Program-made: the position numbers and the translations under genes
Assembly: GCA_020055645.1 (NCBI GenBank)
Contig: CM034546.1
Span: 44,640,001 to 44,704,000 of the forward strand
Length of the DNA: 64,000 nucleotides
Reading direction: 5' to 3'
Origin: Tomocerus qinae
Taxonomy: Eukaryota > Arthropoda > Collembola > Entomobryomorpha > Tomoceridae
Shown: positions 47,394 to 61,034 of the stretch, piece by piece
Position numbering within the stretch: the stretch's first letter is position 1
Layout of the letters: each line of letters starts with the position of its first letter
Notes under the pieces: model-generated
The model's database searches: none
Told to the model about the DNA's origin: nothing
The model's input: the letters and a program-made list of their open reading frames with translations, nothing else

Positions 47394-50300
47394 CTATAAC
47401 TTTTCACCAATGTGAAATCTTTTTTTATGTCTAGACAGAGAGCTTGATTCTTTAAATCCAATGTCACAAGCCTTACACTTGTAGGAAGGACGCTCTTTCA
47501 AATGGATCTTTTGGTGTCTGTACAAATTACGTGATACCCTAAATTCCTTTCCACAAATGTCACACTTGAAGGGTTTTTCGCCAGTGTGAATTCTAATATG
47601 GTCATTCAAGTAACTTTTTTGTGCAAATCTCTTTTCACAAAACTCACACTTGTGGGGACGCTCTTTCAAATGGATCTTTTGGTGTCTGTACAAATTACTT
47701 GATACCCTAAATTCCTTTCCACAAACGTCACACTTGAAGGGTTTTTCGCCAGTGTGAATTTTAATATGGTCACTCAAATCCCTTTTCTCTGTAAATCTCT
47801 TTCCACAAAATGCACAATTATAAGGTTTTTCGCCAGTGTGGACTCTTATTCCATGCCTTTTCAGATCTGCTTTTTCTCCGAATGTTCTTGGACAAACCTC
47901 ACACTTGTAGGGACGCTCTTTCGAATGGGTTTTTAGGTGTCTTTTCAAATTACTTTTGTTTAAGAATCTCTTTTCGCAAAGTTTACAAACATAGGGCTTT
48001 TCGCCAATATGAATTTTAACATGCCTATTCAAATTATATTTCTCATCGAATCTCTTATCACAAATTGTACACGTATAAGGTTTTTCGCCATTGCGATCCT
48101 CTCTGTGGCTTTTCAGATTACTTTTTTCTCCGAACGCCTTCCCAGAAACGACAGTCTTATTAAGTTGTTCTTCCGAATGAACGTATTCATGATTTGTCAG
48201 ATCACTTTGCTGGGTAATTCCTTTCCCGGAAACGGCGCGATTGACATTCATTTCTCCTTTATACGTATTACCTATTTTAGTCTGTAATACCTTTCTCCAT
48301 ATCTTTTTAGTTTCGTCAGGAATACATTTCTTCGAATTATTTACCTTTGAATGAGTTTGTTGGAGAATCTCTTGTAATTCTTGCTGTTGTTTCTCTTTAA
48401 CTTGGCATTGGCCTATTTTTCTGTGGGATTCAATCACATCACTGGACAGCTTGCCTACATGACTGGTAGAACTTGAATTACAGATTCTTTCCTCTGATAT
48501 CTGCGGAATGGACAATGAACCCGAAGTCTTAATTGGAGTACAATCAGGTAGTGACCATCCTTTAAAGCTTAAAAGACATAATACAAATGTTAGTAGTCTG
48601 CTATTATGAACTTTAAACTTAATCAAAAAAACTTAAAAGAAATAATTGAATTTTACTCTTTCCCGTCATCATAAAATATTGCAATTGCATCAGCACTACT
48701 TTTTTCTCCAAACGCCTTCCCAGAAACCACAATCTTATCAAGTCGTTCTTCCGAATGAGCTCTTTTATGATTTATCAGACCACTTTGCTGGCTAAATCCC
48801 TTTCCGGTAATGGCGCGATTGATTTCTCCTTTATCCGTATGACCTATTTTAGGCTGTGATACCTTTCGCCATACCTTTTCGCTTTCATCAGGCTGATACT
48901 TCTTCGAATTATTTTGCTTTGAATGATTTTGTGGAAGAACATTTCGTAATTCTTGCTGCTCTTTGTCTTTAACATTGCAGTGAACTTTTTTGTTGTCGGA
49001 TTCAATCAAATGGATGGACCTGTTTCGTATAAGACTGGTTGAACTGGGCTTTTCACTAGAATGAATTCTTACATGCCTTCGAAAATTACTTTTTTGGGCA
49101 AATTCCATTCCACAAGTTACACACTTGAAAGGTTTTTCACGAGTATGAACTCTGAAATGTTCATTCAAATCTCTTTTTGCTGCAAATCTCTTTACACAAA
49201 ATTCACAGCCATAAGGTTTTTCACCAGAGTGAACTATTCGATGCCTTTTCAGATTATGTTTTTCTTTGAATCCTTTTTCACAAACCTCACACTTATAAAG
49301 TCGTTTTTCCGAGTGGACTCTTTTGTGGCTAATCAGACCATTTTGCTCGCTAAATCCTTTCCCGGAGTGATTGACACTCATTTTCTCATTATCCTTATGA
49401 CCTACTTTAGGCTGTAATACTACCTTTCGACATACCTTTTTACTTTCGTCAGGCAGACATTTCTTGGAATTATTTTGCTTTGAATGAGTTTGTTGGAGAA
49501 TCTTTTGTAATTCTTGCTGTTCTTTCTCTTTAACTTGGCATTCGTCTATTTTGCTGTGGGGTTCAATCAAATCACTGGGCAGCTTGCCACCATGACTGGT
49601 AGAACTTGAATGACAGACTCTTTCCTCTGATATCTGCGGATTGGACAACGAACCCGAAGTCTTAGTTGAAGTACAACCATGTAGTAACCGTCTTTTAAAG
49701 CTTGAAAGACATAATACATATATGTAAGTAGTCTGCTTTATGAACTTTAAACTTAATCAAGAAAACTTTAAAGAAATAATTGAATTTTACCCTTCGTGGG
49801 AAGATGTTTCAATTCCATCAGCAATTTTAAAGCTGCTCCGAGAGTCTTTTTCAGTTCCATCAGTGTGCATGAAAATTTGACCAGCTCCGATATTATCCCG
49901 CTTTTCAGTTATCGATATGGTGTTCCCACAATAATTCAGTTCTATAAAAAAAGATTAAAATAGATTATTAAATTGGCATTTGTTTTGGATAATAGTCATC
50001 GATTATCCAAAGTATATAATTTGTGGTTATAATATAAATATATTAATTTTTGGTACTTATTGTTAGCTTTTGAAACAGAATTCTTACTTTTGTTGTCAGT
50101 GGTTACAGTAGAAACACCTGAAATTAGAATTTCTGTGTCAAGAAATAAGTCTGCATCAATGTCTCCGGTTGCATTATTTACTTCATTAAGGGCATGAATC
50201 AAATCGGTTTCCCCCCTATCGACTTTTATTTGTTCAAATGTCACATTCACAGTCTCCGCAACGATATCTGACGAAGGAATGACCAATTGATCAGGAAATA

Positions 50301-50739
50301 CCTCATCATAAATATCTGTAGGCGTGTTGATATTTGAGAAATCCTTTCCCGAGCTCACATTTTCATTTGAAACAGTAGATAGGCCAAATTCGATTAATTG
50401 TCTCCACGACTTGATGTAGTTCGATCCAATCTCGCTGTTACTTGGTGTACTTCCAGAACGACGCAGTAAAATTTCCAATTGTCTTTTAAAAACTAAATCC
50501 GATATTTGTTTTTGACAAAGTTCCATCTTGTCATTGATATTGTACAGTTCTTCAACAAACTTGAAACATTCTTTGCAGAATGATGATTTATCACGAATAG
50601 TATGATTAGATGACATTTGTGTTATTGACGAATGAAAATATTTGCAGCAAATTTCAGTCAACTTTTGAGTTTCATCACAACATACACCTTCTTCTTCGAA
50701 TTCATTGTAACACAGGACACAATCTTTTAATGTGTTCAT
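47394..50739 (-). CDS. ZAD-like/C2H2 zinc-finger protein B, in-frame fusion of two copies
   Basis: Four exons, 50739-50088, 49941-49791, 49700-48657 and 48567-47394, keep phases 1, 2 and 2 and give about 1006 aa. Exons 1-2 match gene A (ZAD-like module with CVLC and FCKEC pairs). Exon 3 holds the linker and three fingers, then breaks off inside the degenerate finger (GKAFGEKSS) and runs into 39 bases that match the end of exon 2 (ADAIAIFYDDGK against [11 protein letters not shown]), keeping that exon's donor. Exon 4 is a complete third-copy finger exon: linker plus eight fingers, of which the units FKCDVCGKEFRVSSNLYRHQ and FKCDICGKEFRVSRNLYRHQ are a recent internal duplication. Total eleven fingers. 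Predicted DNA-binding regulator. The alternative is two separate pseudogenes, but preserved frame and splice phase favour one live chimera. Confidence 0.72.
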
Positions 50740-51827
50740 TTTTCAATTGGTTTCAGCACCGTTAGTCAGAAGGTGTAGTTTTCAGATGTACCTAGACAAA
50801 AAAACCAAAAAAGTTTTAATTTTAAATCCAAGGAAAGTGGATTTTGAGCGACTAATAATGAACTAGCCAAGTAAAGTCTTAAAATGGGTTTTAGGTTATA
50901 AAATATTACACGTGTAGGATGAAATACAAATGAAATGGATAATAGAATAAATTCTTCGAACTGGAAAACCGTATCAAAATAGTAAATGACCTGATATAAT
51001 GATGACAGTTAGAGAACACACGAACACAGGATTCGGAACACAGATTTGCATTGTTTTTGTTTCTTCTCCTTTGAGGATTTAGATTTCAATTGTCCGCGCT
51101 AATATTGTATTGGTATCAAGATTAAATTTGCGCATGAGCAAAAATGTTTCATACCACGTGCCAAAACAGTCACTTATGGCACCGAAACAGTAATCTGGAC
51201 TAATTCCGATTTAACTACTATAATATTAGTCCATATTATTTCCTTACATGGCAGTGTAGTAACATTTTTTACTTCCATGGCACTGGAATATATGGCTTGA
51301 AAGAATTCACCATCTCTGTCGCAGCATCAGCAGCTAGATATCCTTGGCAGAATATAACATTAGAGAAGGCCAGAGAATTCTCATTTTTTGGAACTTAGAA
51401 ATTAAATAGTTCCTAGAGTAGCAAGAGTTGCCTCACTACTAGGCCTAATTTTAGAATGAATTAATGCATGCTGAAGCACATCCGTTACGTCTACATATAC
51501 ACGATTACAATCTCTACTGTCTAACATTCTTTCCACTTTAAAAAGGGTATCGTGGATTATATTTTGTAATATTAATTTTGGACTTCATTCATTTTGTGTG
51601 ATCTAGGGTCACAATTCTTAGAATGTTTTCTAACATTAACAACATGGGACTTCCTATATACTTGCTAACATTCCATGACGAAATGGTCTGTACATCATTT
51701 CCGGAGCGTGAGCAGCCCTATATAATGATTTTGAACTGCCTTTTCCTAGATTTACCATGTTACCTCGTTATTGTCACAAATACACATATACATAGGGCTT
51801 TGAGTGTGAGATAAGTATTTTTCAAAG
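50740..51827. other. Upstream region of zinc-finger gene B
   Basis: Aligns with 40163-41195 in block A and with the intronic copy at 37890-38335. No gene. A 51.6-51.8 kb open frame has no counterpart in block A. Confidence 0.5.
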
Positions 51828-52209
51828 GATAACTTGTATAAATTATTTCGTATATGAGGGTGGTTACGTTTTGTATATACAAATAGATATCCCGTCCCGT
51901 ATATATGGATAATGACAACTTGCATACGCAAATGGATATTTTGTATATGCTCTCATCATGGATTACTATGATCATTAACATGATTAAATAATACAGATTG
52001 CTATCCTTTATATGGATAGTCATGGATTCGCATTTGTATTAATCTTTTACTTCATGTCATTAATCCATGCTAAAAGAGCATATAAGGGATATCCATTTGA
52101 GTATACAAGTTGTCACTATCAATGTATATCCCATATACTATATGGGATATCCTTTTGCATAAACAACTTGTCACTACCCTCCTATACGAAATGATTTATA
52201 CATGTTAAC
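51828..52209. mobile_element. Foldback MITE, block B copy (complete)
   Basis: Arms of about 135 bases: left GATAACTTGTATAAATTATT (from 51828) against right-end reverse complement GGTTAACATGTATAAATCAT (to 52209), both running through TTTCGTATA.GAGGGT and into repeated GACAACTTGTATAC blocks. Present at the same place in block A, so it predates the duplication. Any open frame inside is a product of the inverted repeat. Confidence 0.75.
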
Positions 52210-52507
52210 CGGATACCAATTTATCGGCCACATTTATGACGACGCGACCCTGAGAAATTTTATTGTTTTCTTCTGTTAATTTCGCAATCGAATATTCATA
52301 TCGGTACTTGTTAATATTTATTTATTTATATAACTTTCAATTTCCTTCAAGCCTTAAACTTTTTTGGACTAATGTATCGCATACTTTGTAACATTTAGTT
52401 TAGAAACAGAGTTTATATTATTGATGCATTTAATTAAACAAATTCAACAAATAATTAAGTTATTATCATTAGTATAATGGGAATAAACCGTTTAGCAAAA
52501 TTAAAGT
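52210..52507. other. Spacer downstream of IR gene B
   Basis: Aligns with 41534-41911. Nothing coding. Confidence 0.4.
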
Positions 52508-54212
52508 TTTACCATTTGCTAAACAATTTTTTAATTGACGGCATAATATTCCAAATTTTGAAAGAAAATGTCTTTTTGTGAGTCAGAGACTTGCAAACCA
52601 AAACAAATTTTCCTTGGAAGCCTTTAGTATTCTGATTTTCTTTCCCTTAATTTTTATTACTTGAGAGCAATATGAAATATAATCCATTGAAAATCCTTGA
52701 TACTGTTTCCCGAATTACAGTGTGTGCATTTTGGAGTTTAAATTTGCTTCTGTTTTCGAACAAAAATTCACATAAAAAGACTAGTGTCCCTGATAGGAAA
52801 ACGTAAAATATGATGACTATATTAGAATTCGTGAATTTTAAAGGACCAACGTCGTCCTTGCTCAGACAATGTCGACATTGTCTAAAGTTTTTTGAATCGA
52901 CCATCTTAAAGTATGACTCCAATTTGTGGTAAATTCCAGATTGATGTATTTGGAATAATCTTCTTTTAAAATAAGTTATTCCCAATTTAAAATTTCTTGT
53001 AGCAAAGTTAAGTCCTCGTGTTCTACGCAGAATAGCATTACTGGCCTTTCCAAAATATAACTTTCGTTTGGGATGAGGACCAGTATTATAATTCCAGTTG
53101 GAGTCATTTACAAACCAATGCAAAAGACTCTCTTTGTCAATATACATGGAATAATTACATTCAGAAATGAATTTTTGTGGAGTGACAAAGGGAAAGTTTG
53201 GATTTACATTATGTCTCTGGTGAAGTGTATCATTTAGCTTCGACCATTGAATAAGCTTTTTCGTCAAATTTGTCTGAACACTTTTTGACAATGTATATTT
53301 ATGCTCCGTTTCAACATCGTCAACAAAATTTAACCATTCAACAAATAACAAATGTGGAAACATGGAGTTTAACCTTCTATTGACCATTACGTGCTGTTGA
53401 TAAAGACTAATGTTATTTTCCATAGCTTCCTTTGGTTTATTTTCGATTTGTTTGTCACATTGTATTAAATTTTTAAAACTTACATTTGGTTTTCCGCCTA
53501 TGTCACTAAAGCATTTTAAAAAACTTGGAGAAAATTTAGCCTCATTCAATCGGAAAGTGCCATTTGAACAATGATATATTGTGGGACCAGTAGAAACAAT
53601 ATTTTTGTGACCAATTACATCATAAATAGATTCAATTCTCTGTACAGGTGGCTCACCAATTAAATCTGTAACAACTACGCCTTTGTATCCGTTGGTTATT
53701 ACTATGAACATTAAAAGAAGAGGGCCGACGACAAGCTTCAACCAAAGTAATTTTCTATATTTGGTAGGCAACGAGTAACTCACTTCCAAAATATATGCAT
53801 ACACAACCAGAGGAAATATTGGATAAAAGTCGTCTTTAAAATGAAGTACGACCAACACGAACACAATGACAGAGGTCGAAGCAATAATTAAGCAAATCCA
53901 CGTCTCTGAGTCAAATGGACGGGTCAATGCTTGAAAGTTTTGAGCATCTTGTCCCAAAATGCTACATGACACAAAATTGTAACCTTCTTCCAATGTCGGA
54001 ATAAATTCTGATGTCATCACTAGAAAATAAAAATTCAATTTAATACTGCATTGTCATGGTCTGACATTTTGCTTTTCGGAAGCGTGAAATCTGCCTAAAT
54101 TGTAGATAATATATTTATGAATGGGCTTTGGACAAAACCTTACCCATTCATTCACAAACATGACATTTACCTCGTTAAAGGGTCATTGGATGCAAAAATT
54201 GCTAATTATTCC

Positions 54213-54778
54213 TGAGAAAAGCTAAGTGTTCTCAACACTATTTGTTCGTAGACTAGTTAAGTATAAAATTAAAAAGTTCTAGCTAAATGATGGCAAAATT
54301 TCAAGTTAAGATGAGCCTAGCGTAAATGTGGGGAAATTGAGACTGGTGCAGCAAAACTTGTAGAACTGTAAAGTTTTATTTTTACAAAAAAGTTAAGAGA
54401 GGTGTGTATATGGGTAAAGACCAGAGTCGAGTGAGTTGATAGTACAGGTAAGTTACCCATATTTATAATATGGAGTTGACACAGATTACCTTCCTACATT
54501 CAGTTGATAGATAATCTTAATTCCATACATCGTAAATTGTGGTCCGCTTCCAGAGACCAATTATTCAATTGTGGTGTCTGGAAGTGGACCTTAGATCATA
54601 CATTCAAGAAAAAATAGTACAAGAGTTCACAACTTAATTTAAATGTAGGTAGGAATGACCATACGATTCATACAATCTTAAGAGAAACAGCACAAAAGTT
54701 CAAGTCCTAATTTACATCCTTTCTAAAATATAAATGCATAATTCTAGATACTGTACTTTTATGCTGGAGATTTCCACA
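54213..54778 (-). repeat. 3' LTR of the BEL/Pao element
   Basis: 566 bases, TGAGAAAAGC ... GAGATTTCCACA on the plus strand. Just inside lies a purine-rich tract on the minus strand (AGTGGGAGAA). The LTR contains a hairpin around CTTCCAGAGACCAATTATTC. Confidence 0.93.
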
Positions 54779-57700
54779 TTCTCCCACTGAATTAAGTTGA
54801 ACAATAGCTTAATTCTATAAAGATACAGCATAATAATGAAATAATAATGATACTCATAACATAAATGAAGCATAATACCAAAATCATAATAATATACAAA
54901 TGTCAGCAATACTTTAGCAAAAAGTTACATACAAAATGCCTAAATCACTGAGCACAACTTATACCGATCGTCGTACACAACCAAACACTTCACTTTTTAT
55001 GTTGATAATTGAGACGATCGGGGATTTTGCAACGACGTCCACTTTTGGTGACGATCTGCAGCTCAGGCTTCTTTGGAGGATTATGGTCGTCGGATGTTGG
55101 TGTAACTGTAGGTGTAGTTGTAGGGTGAGACTGCTGCAAACCTTGTCGCTCCTCTGTCGAGACTTCCAGTGGATAAAGTCTTTGAATGGGGCGCACAAGT
55201 TCTCCTTTTGCTGTCTTCAGTCTCACAACTCTTACATTTCCGTCGGCTCCTGGGTAGATTTCAACGACCTTCCCCATGATCCAATCAATCCTCTTATGTA
55301 TGTCATCGCCGATGAGGACAATACTTCCGGGAACAATGGGGTCGACTTTTCTCTTGCTTGCTGGAGATTGAATCAGCATTCCAAGGTATTCCCGTCGAAA
55401 TCTGCTCCTTAGATCATCTCTAAGCTTCTGGCAGTAGTTGAGGCGCTTGTTAAGTCCATGTCCATCCAGCAAATCCAAATCTGCAACTCCAGTTTCCCGA
55501 ACGTCTTGCAGGAACATGGCAGGAGTAAGCGGGACTAAATCCTCCGGGTCTTCCGAGACGTAAGTGAGAGGTCTCCCGTTGATGATACTCTCCACGTCGC
55601 ACAGCATCGTATAGAGTTCTTCGTAGTGTAGGGTCACCTTCCCCAAAACTCGCCTTAGGACCCTCTTGACTATCTGAATTAGCCGCTCCCACCAACCTCC
55701 GTGCCACGCCCCAGTAGCTGGAATAAAGCGCCACTGGATTTTCTGCGTCGCCGCCGTCGCCGCAACCACCTCCCAGTTAAGACTTCTAAAAAGATTGTCG
55801 GCTCCGACGAAATTGGTGCCATTGTCACTGTAAACAGTGACGGGACGTCCTCGACTAGCGATGAAGCGGCGGAAGGTCTGCAAAAAAGCTTCTGTGGAGA
55901 GAGAACCCGCCAGCTCCAAGTGGACAGCCCGGTAAACGGCGCAGGTATATAGGACGATCCAAACCTTTTTCCCTCCTTTCAGGTAGAGTGGGCCAGTCAG
56001 GTCAACTCCGGTCACTTCGAAGGTAGAGGCATCGCGGACCCGATCAGGAGGAAGAGATGTAGGCTCTGACACGAGTGGTTTGGCAGAGAAACGCCGACAA
56101 CGCACGCAGGAGGAAATCACCTCCTTTATAGTCTTTCGGGAGCGGAGGATCCAGAATTTCTCCCTGAGTGCAGATTGTACGAATTGAACTCCGGCATGGC
56201 TCATCTACAAGTGCTTCGCCCTGATGAGTGCTCTCACCATAGGATGTCGGGGTGGCAGAACAGCAGGCCTTTTAAAGTCGAAGTTGTCCTGTCTTCTTAA
56301 CAGCTTTGTTTTCACCCGCAAGACTCCTCTGTCATCTTTTGAAAGCCGGACAAAGTTGAAGATGACTTTATTTTCTGCCAAAGCTTCTTTCTGTACCAAC
56401 CAGATTAGGGACATCTCCGCATCTTCTAGCTCTTTGACGGTTAGGATTCCCGCAGGTCGGTCCTTTGAAGTGTTTCTCCTGGCTCCAAAACGTCGGATAT
56501 ATGCTACTACACGGATGATGCTGCGGTATTCCGACATGTGGGACGAGAGATTTTCGGAGAAATTTTCTACGTCTGCAGCTGTAGTGTGGGCTGCTACTGC
56601 CTTTCTCCGTTCTGCATTGACGATTTCTTCGTCAGGAGTACATGTAGAGTTGGGCCAGAATTTTTCGGGTTGTCTCAGCCATTCTGGACCCTCCCACCAT
56701 CTGGACTCCAGTAATTGAACGGTGGTGCAGCCTCTTGAAGGTAGGTCAGCGGGATTGAGATGGCCGGGGATATGTCTCCAGTCTTCAAAATCGCTTAGCT
56801 CTCTGATCTCCTTTACCCGATTTGCAACGAAGATCGTCCACTGTTCGCTCTTGCGGATCCAGGAAAGGGCGTTTGCAGAATCGGACCAAAATGTCATCCT
56901 TATGTCTGGGTAGTTGATGGCTCTTTTCATTGAGTCTGCTAGACGGGCACCGATGCAGCAGGCCATCAGCTCCAATCTTGGAATGGAAATTTTCTTCACG
57001 GGTGCAACTCTTGTCTTTGCGGAGATTAGTTGCGCCGTTGCACCCGCCGCCGCCTCCCCTCTCAGGAACACGCACGTACTGTAGGCGGCTTTACTTGCGT
57101 CGACAAAAACGTGTAGTTGCCAGGATTGGCGGGGACAGTCCATCCCAAATAACCATCGTGGAATTTCTGCTGTAGATAGGAGGGTAAGACAGTCAGCCCA
57201 TTTCTTGAATTCTTTGGAGATATCTTCCGGCACCTCCTCGTCCCATCCAACTTTCGACTCCCAGATTTTCTGCAGCAGCAACTTGGGCAGGAGCGTAACA
57301 GGGCACGTAAATCCGATGGGATCAAAGACTTTGTGGGCTGCAGACAGTATCCCTCGCTTGGTGACAGGTTCGCCAGGCTTTATTTCATTTTCGGTCAGGA
57401 GGCAGGCCAAAGTATCTCGTCTCAAGCTCCAGGAAAGTCCTAAGACTGGCAGAGTTTCTTCTTCCGCAGCATTTATGGAGTTAGACGTCCACCCTCTTAA
57501 ATCGAATTTAGCGGAGGCCATAAGTGCCGTGGATTCCTTCTGGAAAATCTGCATCTCCTCCTCTGTAGCGAAACTTGCAATAGAATTGTCCACATAAAAC
57601 GACGATTTTAGATGCTGACCAGTTTTTTGTAGCTGTGCCGGTGCCGAATCTATGTGGTGGTTGATGGTAGCTCCCAACAGAAAAGGGCTGGCGGAGACAC

Positions 57701-60468
57701 CAAAAAGAACTCGCTTGTGCCGAAACTCCAGGGTGCGGCTGCAATTTTCTAGTGGATCCTCCCACCACAGGAACCGGAGGAAGTCTCGATCTTCTTTCCG
57801 GATGCTCATCTGAAGGAAAGCCCGTTTAATATCGGAGACCAATCCAAAACGTTCAAGCCGAAATCTGGTCAAGACATCAGGGATGAGCTCCAGAAGGTTT
57901 GGGCCCTTCTCCAAGCAATCATTGAGGGATGGAGAGAACCTTTCGTGGGCTGATGCATCAAACACGGGCCGGACCGGCGTAGTTTGGCTGGATAGTTTCA
58001 CCACTGCTCGATGTGGCAAGAAATGTCCGAAATTCGAGATTTCTCCAAAGGGAACCTTCTCTATGACATCGTCGGAGAGCCACTCTTCAAAGATTTGGTT
58101 GTAGGCTGGTAGCATTCCTTCCGCCTTAAGTTTCTTCGTAGAGTTTTCTGGCCTTTTCTCCGCGATTAGTCTGTTGCTTCTTAGGTGGCTGTGATCGGAG
58201 ATCCACGGCAATGATACTTGGTAGCGGCCGTCAGGTTCTCTCGTCACCGTCTCCTTTAAGTATTGCATGGCTGCTTGCTGGAGTTCCTCCTTCGAATTTT
58301 TCTCCGCCGGGTCAGTTATCCCTATTGCGTCGAGCTTCCATAAATCCTGGAGAGTGGCATCGGACACATGGGCTGTTGTGACGACGGTTGTTGTTGCTGA
58401 GGGTTGTGGGCTGCGACCAGTCTTGCCTAGAAGAGTCCATCCAAGAAAAGTTTCGAAAGCAACTGGGCCGCTGTCCAAATCTTGCTTCTTTCCGGTGAAC
58501 AATTTGCCGGCGACATCTCCTCCGATTAACAGACGGATTTCGGGCAGGTCGGTTCCAACGTCTGAGAGTTTGACTCCCATTCCCTTCAGCTCCTTCATCC
58601 ATGGACCATTTGAAACACGGGGGATGGAGCCGCAAATTTTCTCCGCTTCCAGTGTGACAAAGTTGCAGCGGTAGCTGTGGTCCATGCTGGTAAGCCATAC
58701 ACGGTATTTTCGGTGAGTCTTCTCACTGGTCACCAGTCCTCCGAAAAGACAATTTTTTATCTTTTCCTCGCCGATGCTGCAGTAGCCCATTTTCTCCGCC
58801 GCGTAGGAGTCCAGGTAGGATCTCTGCGAGCCGCTGTCAATCAGCGCTCTGACGGTTCTCTCTTCGGAGCCATTACAGATACGGACGAGTAGAGTCTGCA
58901 AGCACACGTCCTCCGTGCAGGTCTGGTTGGAAAGGGTGTTGCTGCTGCTTGGAGTGGATTCTTTTCCCTGAGTTGTCCCCGTCTTTTTCTCCGAAAGATC
59001 TGGACACATGTTTGTGTAATGCCTTTTGGAACACAGGGTACATCTGATGAATGGTTTGCATTTCCCAGGGTGGCTTCCCAACAGACAGTCTTCACACGCA
59101 TTCTTTTCCCCCAAAATCTTCTTCTTTTCCTCCAATGACATTTTGGACGCCTGGTAGCAGTCCTTACTGTCGTGGGACTTAGTGCAGAAGACACAACAAC
59201 ATTTTTTCTTTTTAGAATTTGATTTGTTAGGCTCACCATTGAAGAGTCCAGCTGCCGTCGGGGTATCACGAGATTCTCGAGAATTTTCCTCTCCTTTGGG
59301 CTGCTTCTTCGACTTTTCTTCTTTCTCCACGGTGAAACCTTTTCTAGCCATGGCTATTCTCTCCTCTCCTTCCACTTCCTTTCGAATGTAGGACATCAAG
59401 AGAAAGAGTTGGTTGGGCGTTGATTGGGACGTTGTTGATTCAGCAATCTGACTTCCATCTGCGGCGGCGGTGGCAGGGACACTCGGCTCTTCCGTCTGTG
59501 GATATGCGTGAATTCTTCTCCGTTCCCAATTTCGCAGGACGTCTTCCGGCAGGCAGGACTCGACCAACGGGTAGAGCATGGCCGCGTATTTGTCCGAGGC
59601 CAGTCCTAGAGTCTCCAAAGCCCGGAGAGACGTCTCCAATCTGTCGTAAAGACTCGACAGCACGATTTTTTGTTGATGAGCTGCTCTTTGGAGGACGAGT
59701 TGCAGCAGGTCCCGAACATACACCTCCACGAGTATATCTTCTCTCCCGAATCGGCTCTTCAAACTTTCAATGGCTTTTGGGTAGCAGTTGGCACTCGGGG
59801 GGAAACTCGCGACGAGTTCTCCAGCTCTTGACTTTTTCTCCACAGCCTGCAGCAAGTATTGAAATTTGTCGGCACCGTTCATGTCTGCATCGGTGTCGAT
59901 CTTTTCAAACTGCCCCCAGAATCCCAGCCAGTCCTTTGGATCACCGGAGAACTTCTTTCATTCGATTTTTGGAAGTTTCAGTCTTCGGTCTTTACCTACA
60001 CGGCTTTTGGTGCTGGTGCTGGTACTGGAACTGCAGCTAGTGAACTCACTGTCGTCTTTAGCTTGGAAGATCTCCACTTTTGCTCTCATCAGGCCCAGGC
60101 GGTCTTGAAACGCTTCGGATCCTGAATGTTCTTCCTCTACATCCTGTGCTATATCGGTGGCTTCGGGAATGAGGAGTTTGTCAAGGAGTGTGGCCATAAC
60201 TTGTTCGTCAATTCGGGCGACGGTTCCTCCTTTTCGCTCCAGATTCTTCATGAGCCCGTCAACTAGCATCGGGGATGGTTCCATCTTGTCCAGCTCTTCT
60301 TGCAAATTTGCGATGGTCTTGTTGAACTGTTCACGAGCAGGACCTCGTTGAGTTCGGAGTACCATTAGGTGGTGATCGACTTCCTCAAGGGTAGGCATCT
60401 TCGCGAAAAAACTGGAACTTTTTGCTCTTTTAAAACAATTTTAACTAGTCCTAACCAGGGGCGCCAAA

Positions 60469-61034
60469 TGAGAAAAGCTAAGTGTTCTCAACACTATTTG
60501 TTCGTAGACTAGTTAAGTATAAAATTAAAAAGTTCTAGCTAAATGATGGCAAAATTTCAAGTTAAGATGAGCCTAGCGTAAATGTGGGGAAATTGAGACT
60601 GGTGCAGCAAAACTTGTAGAACTGTAAAGTTTTATTTTTACAAAAAAGTTAAGAGAGGTGTGTATATGGGTAAAGACCAGAGTCGAGTGAGTTGATAGTA
60701 CAGGTAAGTTACCCATATTTATAATATGGAGTTGACACAGATTACCTTCCTACATTCAGTTGATAGATAATCTTAATTCCATACATCGTAAATTGTGGTC
60801 CGCTTCCAGAGACCAATTATTCAATTGTGGTGTCTGGAAGTGGACCTTAGATCATACATTCAAGAAAAAATAGTACAAGAGTTCACAACTTAATTTAAAT
60901 GTAGGTAGGAATGACCATACGATTCATACAATCTTAAGAGAAACAGCACAAAAGTTCAAGTCCTAATTTACATCCTTTCTAAAATATAAATGCATAATTC
61001 TAGATACTGTACTTTTATGCTGGAGATTTCCACA
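60469..61034 (-). repeat. 5' LTR of the BEL/Pao element
   Basis: 566 bases, same sequence as the other LTR by eye. On the minus strand it is followed after two bases by TGGCGCCCCTGGTTAGGAC, the likely tRNA primer-binding site. Confidence 0.93.

Larger units (their letters stand above)
54213..61034 (-). mobile_element. BEL/Pao LTR retrotransposon, nearly whole, very young
   Basis: 6.8 kb, coding on the minus strand. Parts in order from the right: LTR, primer-binding site, gag with CCHC-type knuckles, aspartic protease (ALIDSGSQRSYLD), reverse transcriptase, RNase H (HVFVDASKAAYS), integrase (GVDLTGPLYLKGG, YSDNGTNFVGA), purine-rich tract, LTR. The gag-pol part spans roughly 54.9-60.4 kb. The ATTCC duplication flanks it (54208-54212 and 61035-61039). 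The two LTRs look identical by eye, so the insertion is recent. It looks almost whole, with about two breaks in its coding region, so it is probably inactive as it stands. Confidence 0.93.

Noticed and set aside
54959-60351. Many plus-strand and out-of-frame open frames, some over 150 codons
   Set aside because: They lie opposite or across the gag-pol region of the BEL/Pao element and have no recognisable domains; they are shadows.
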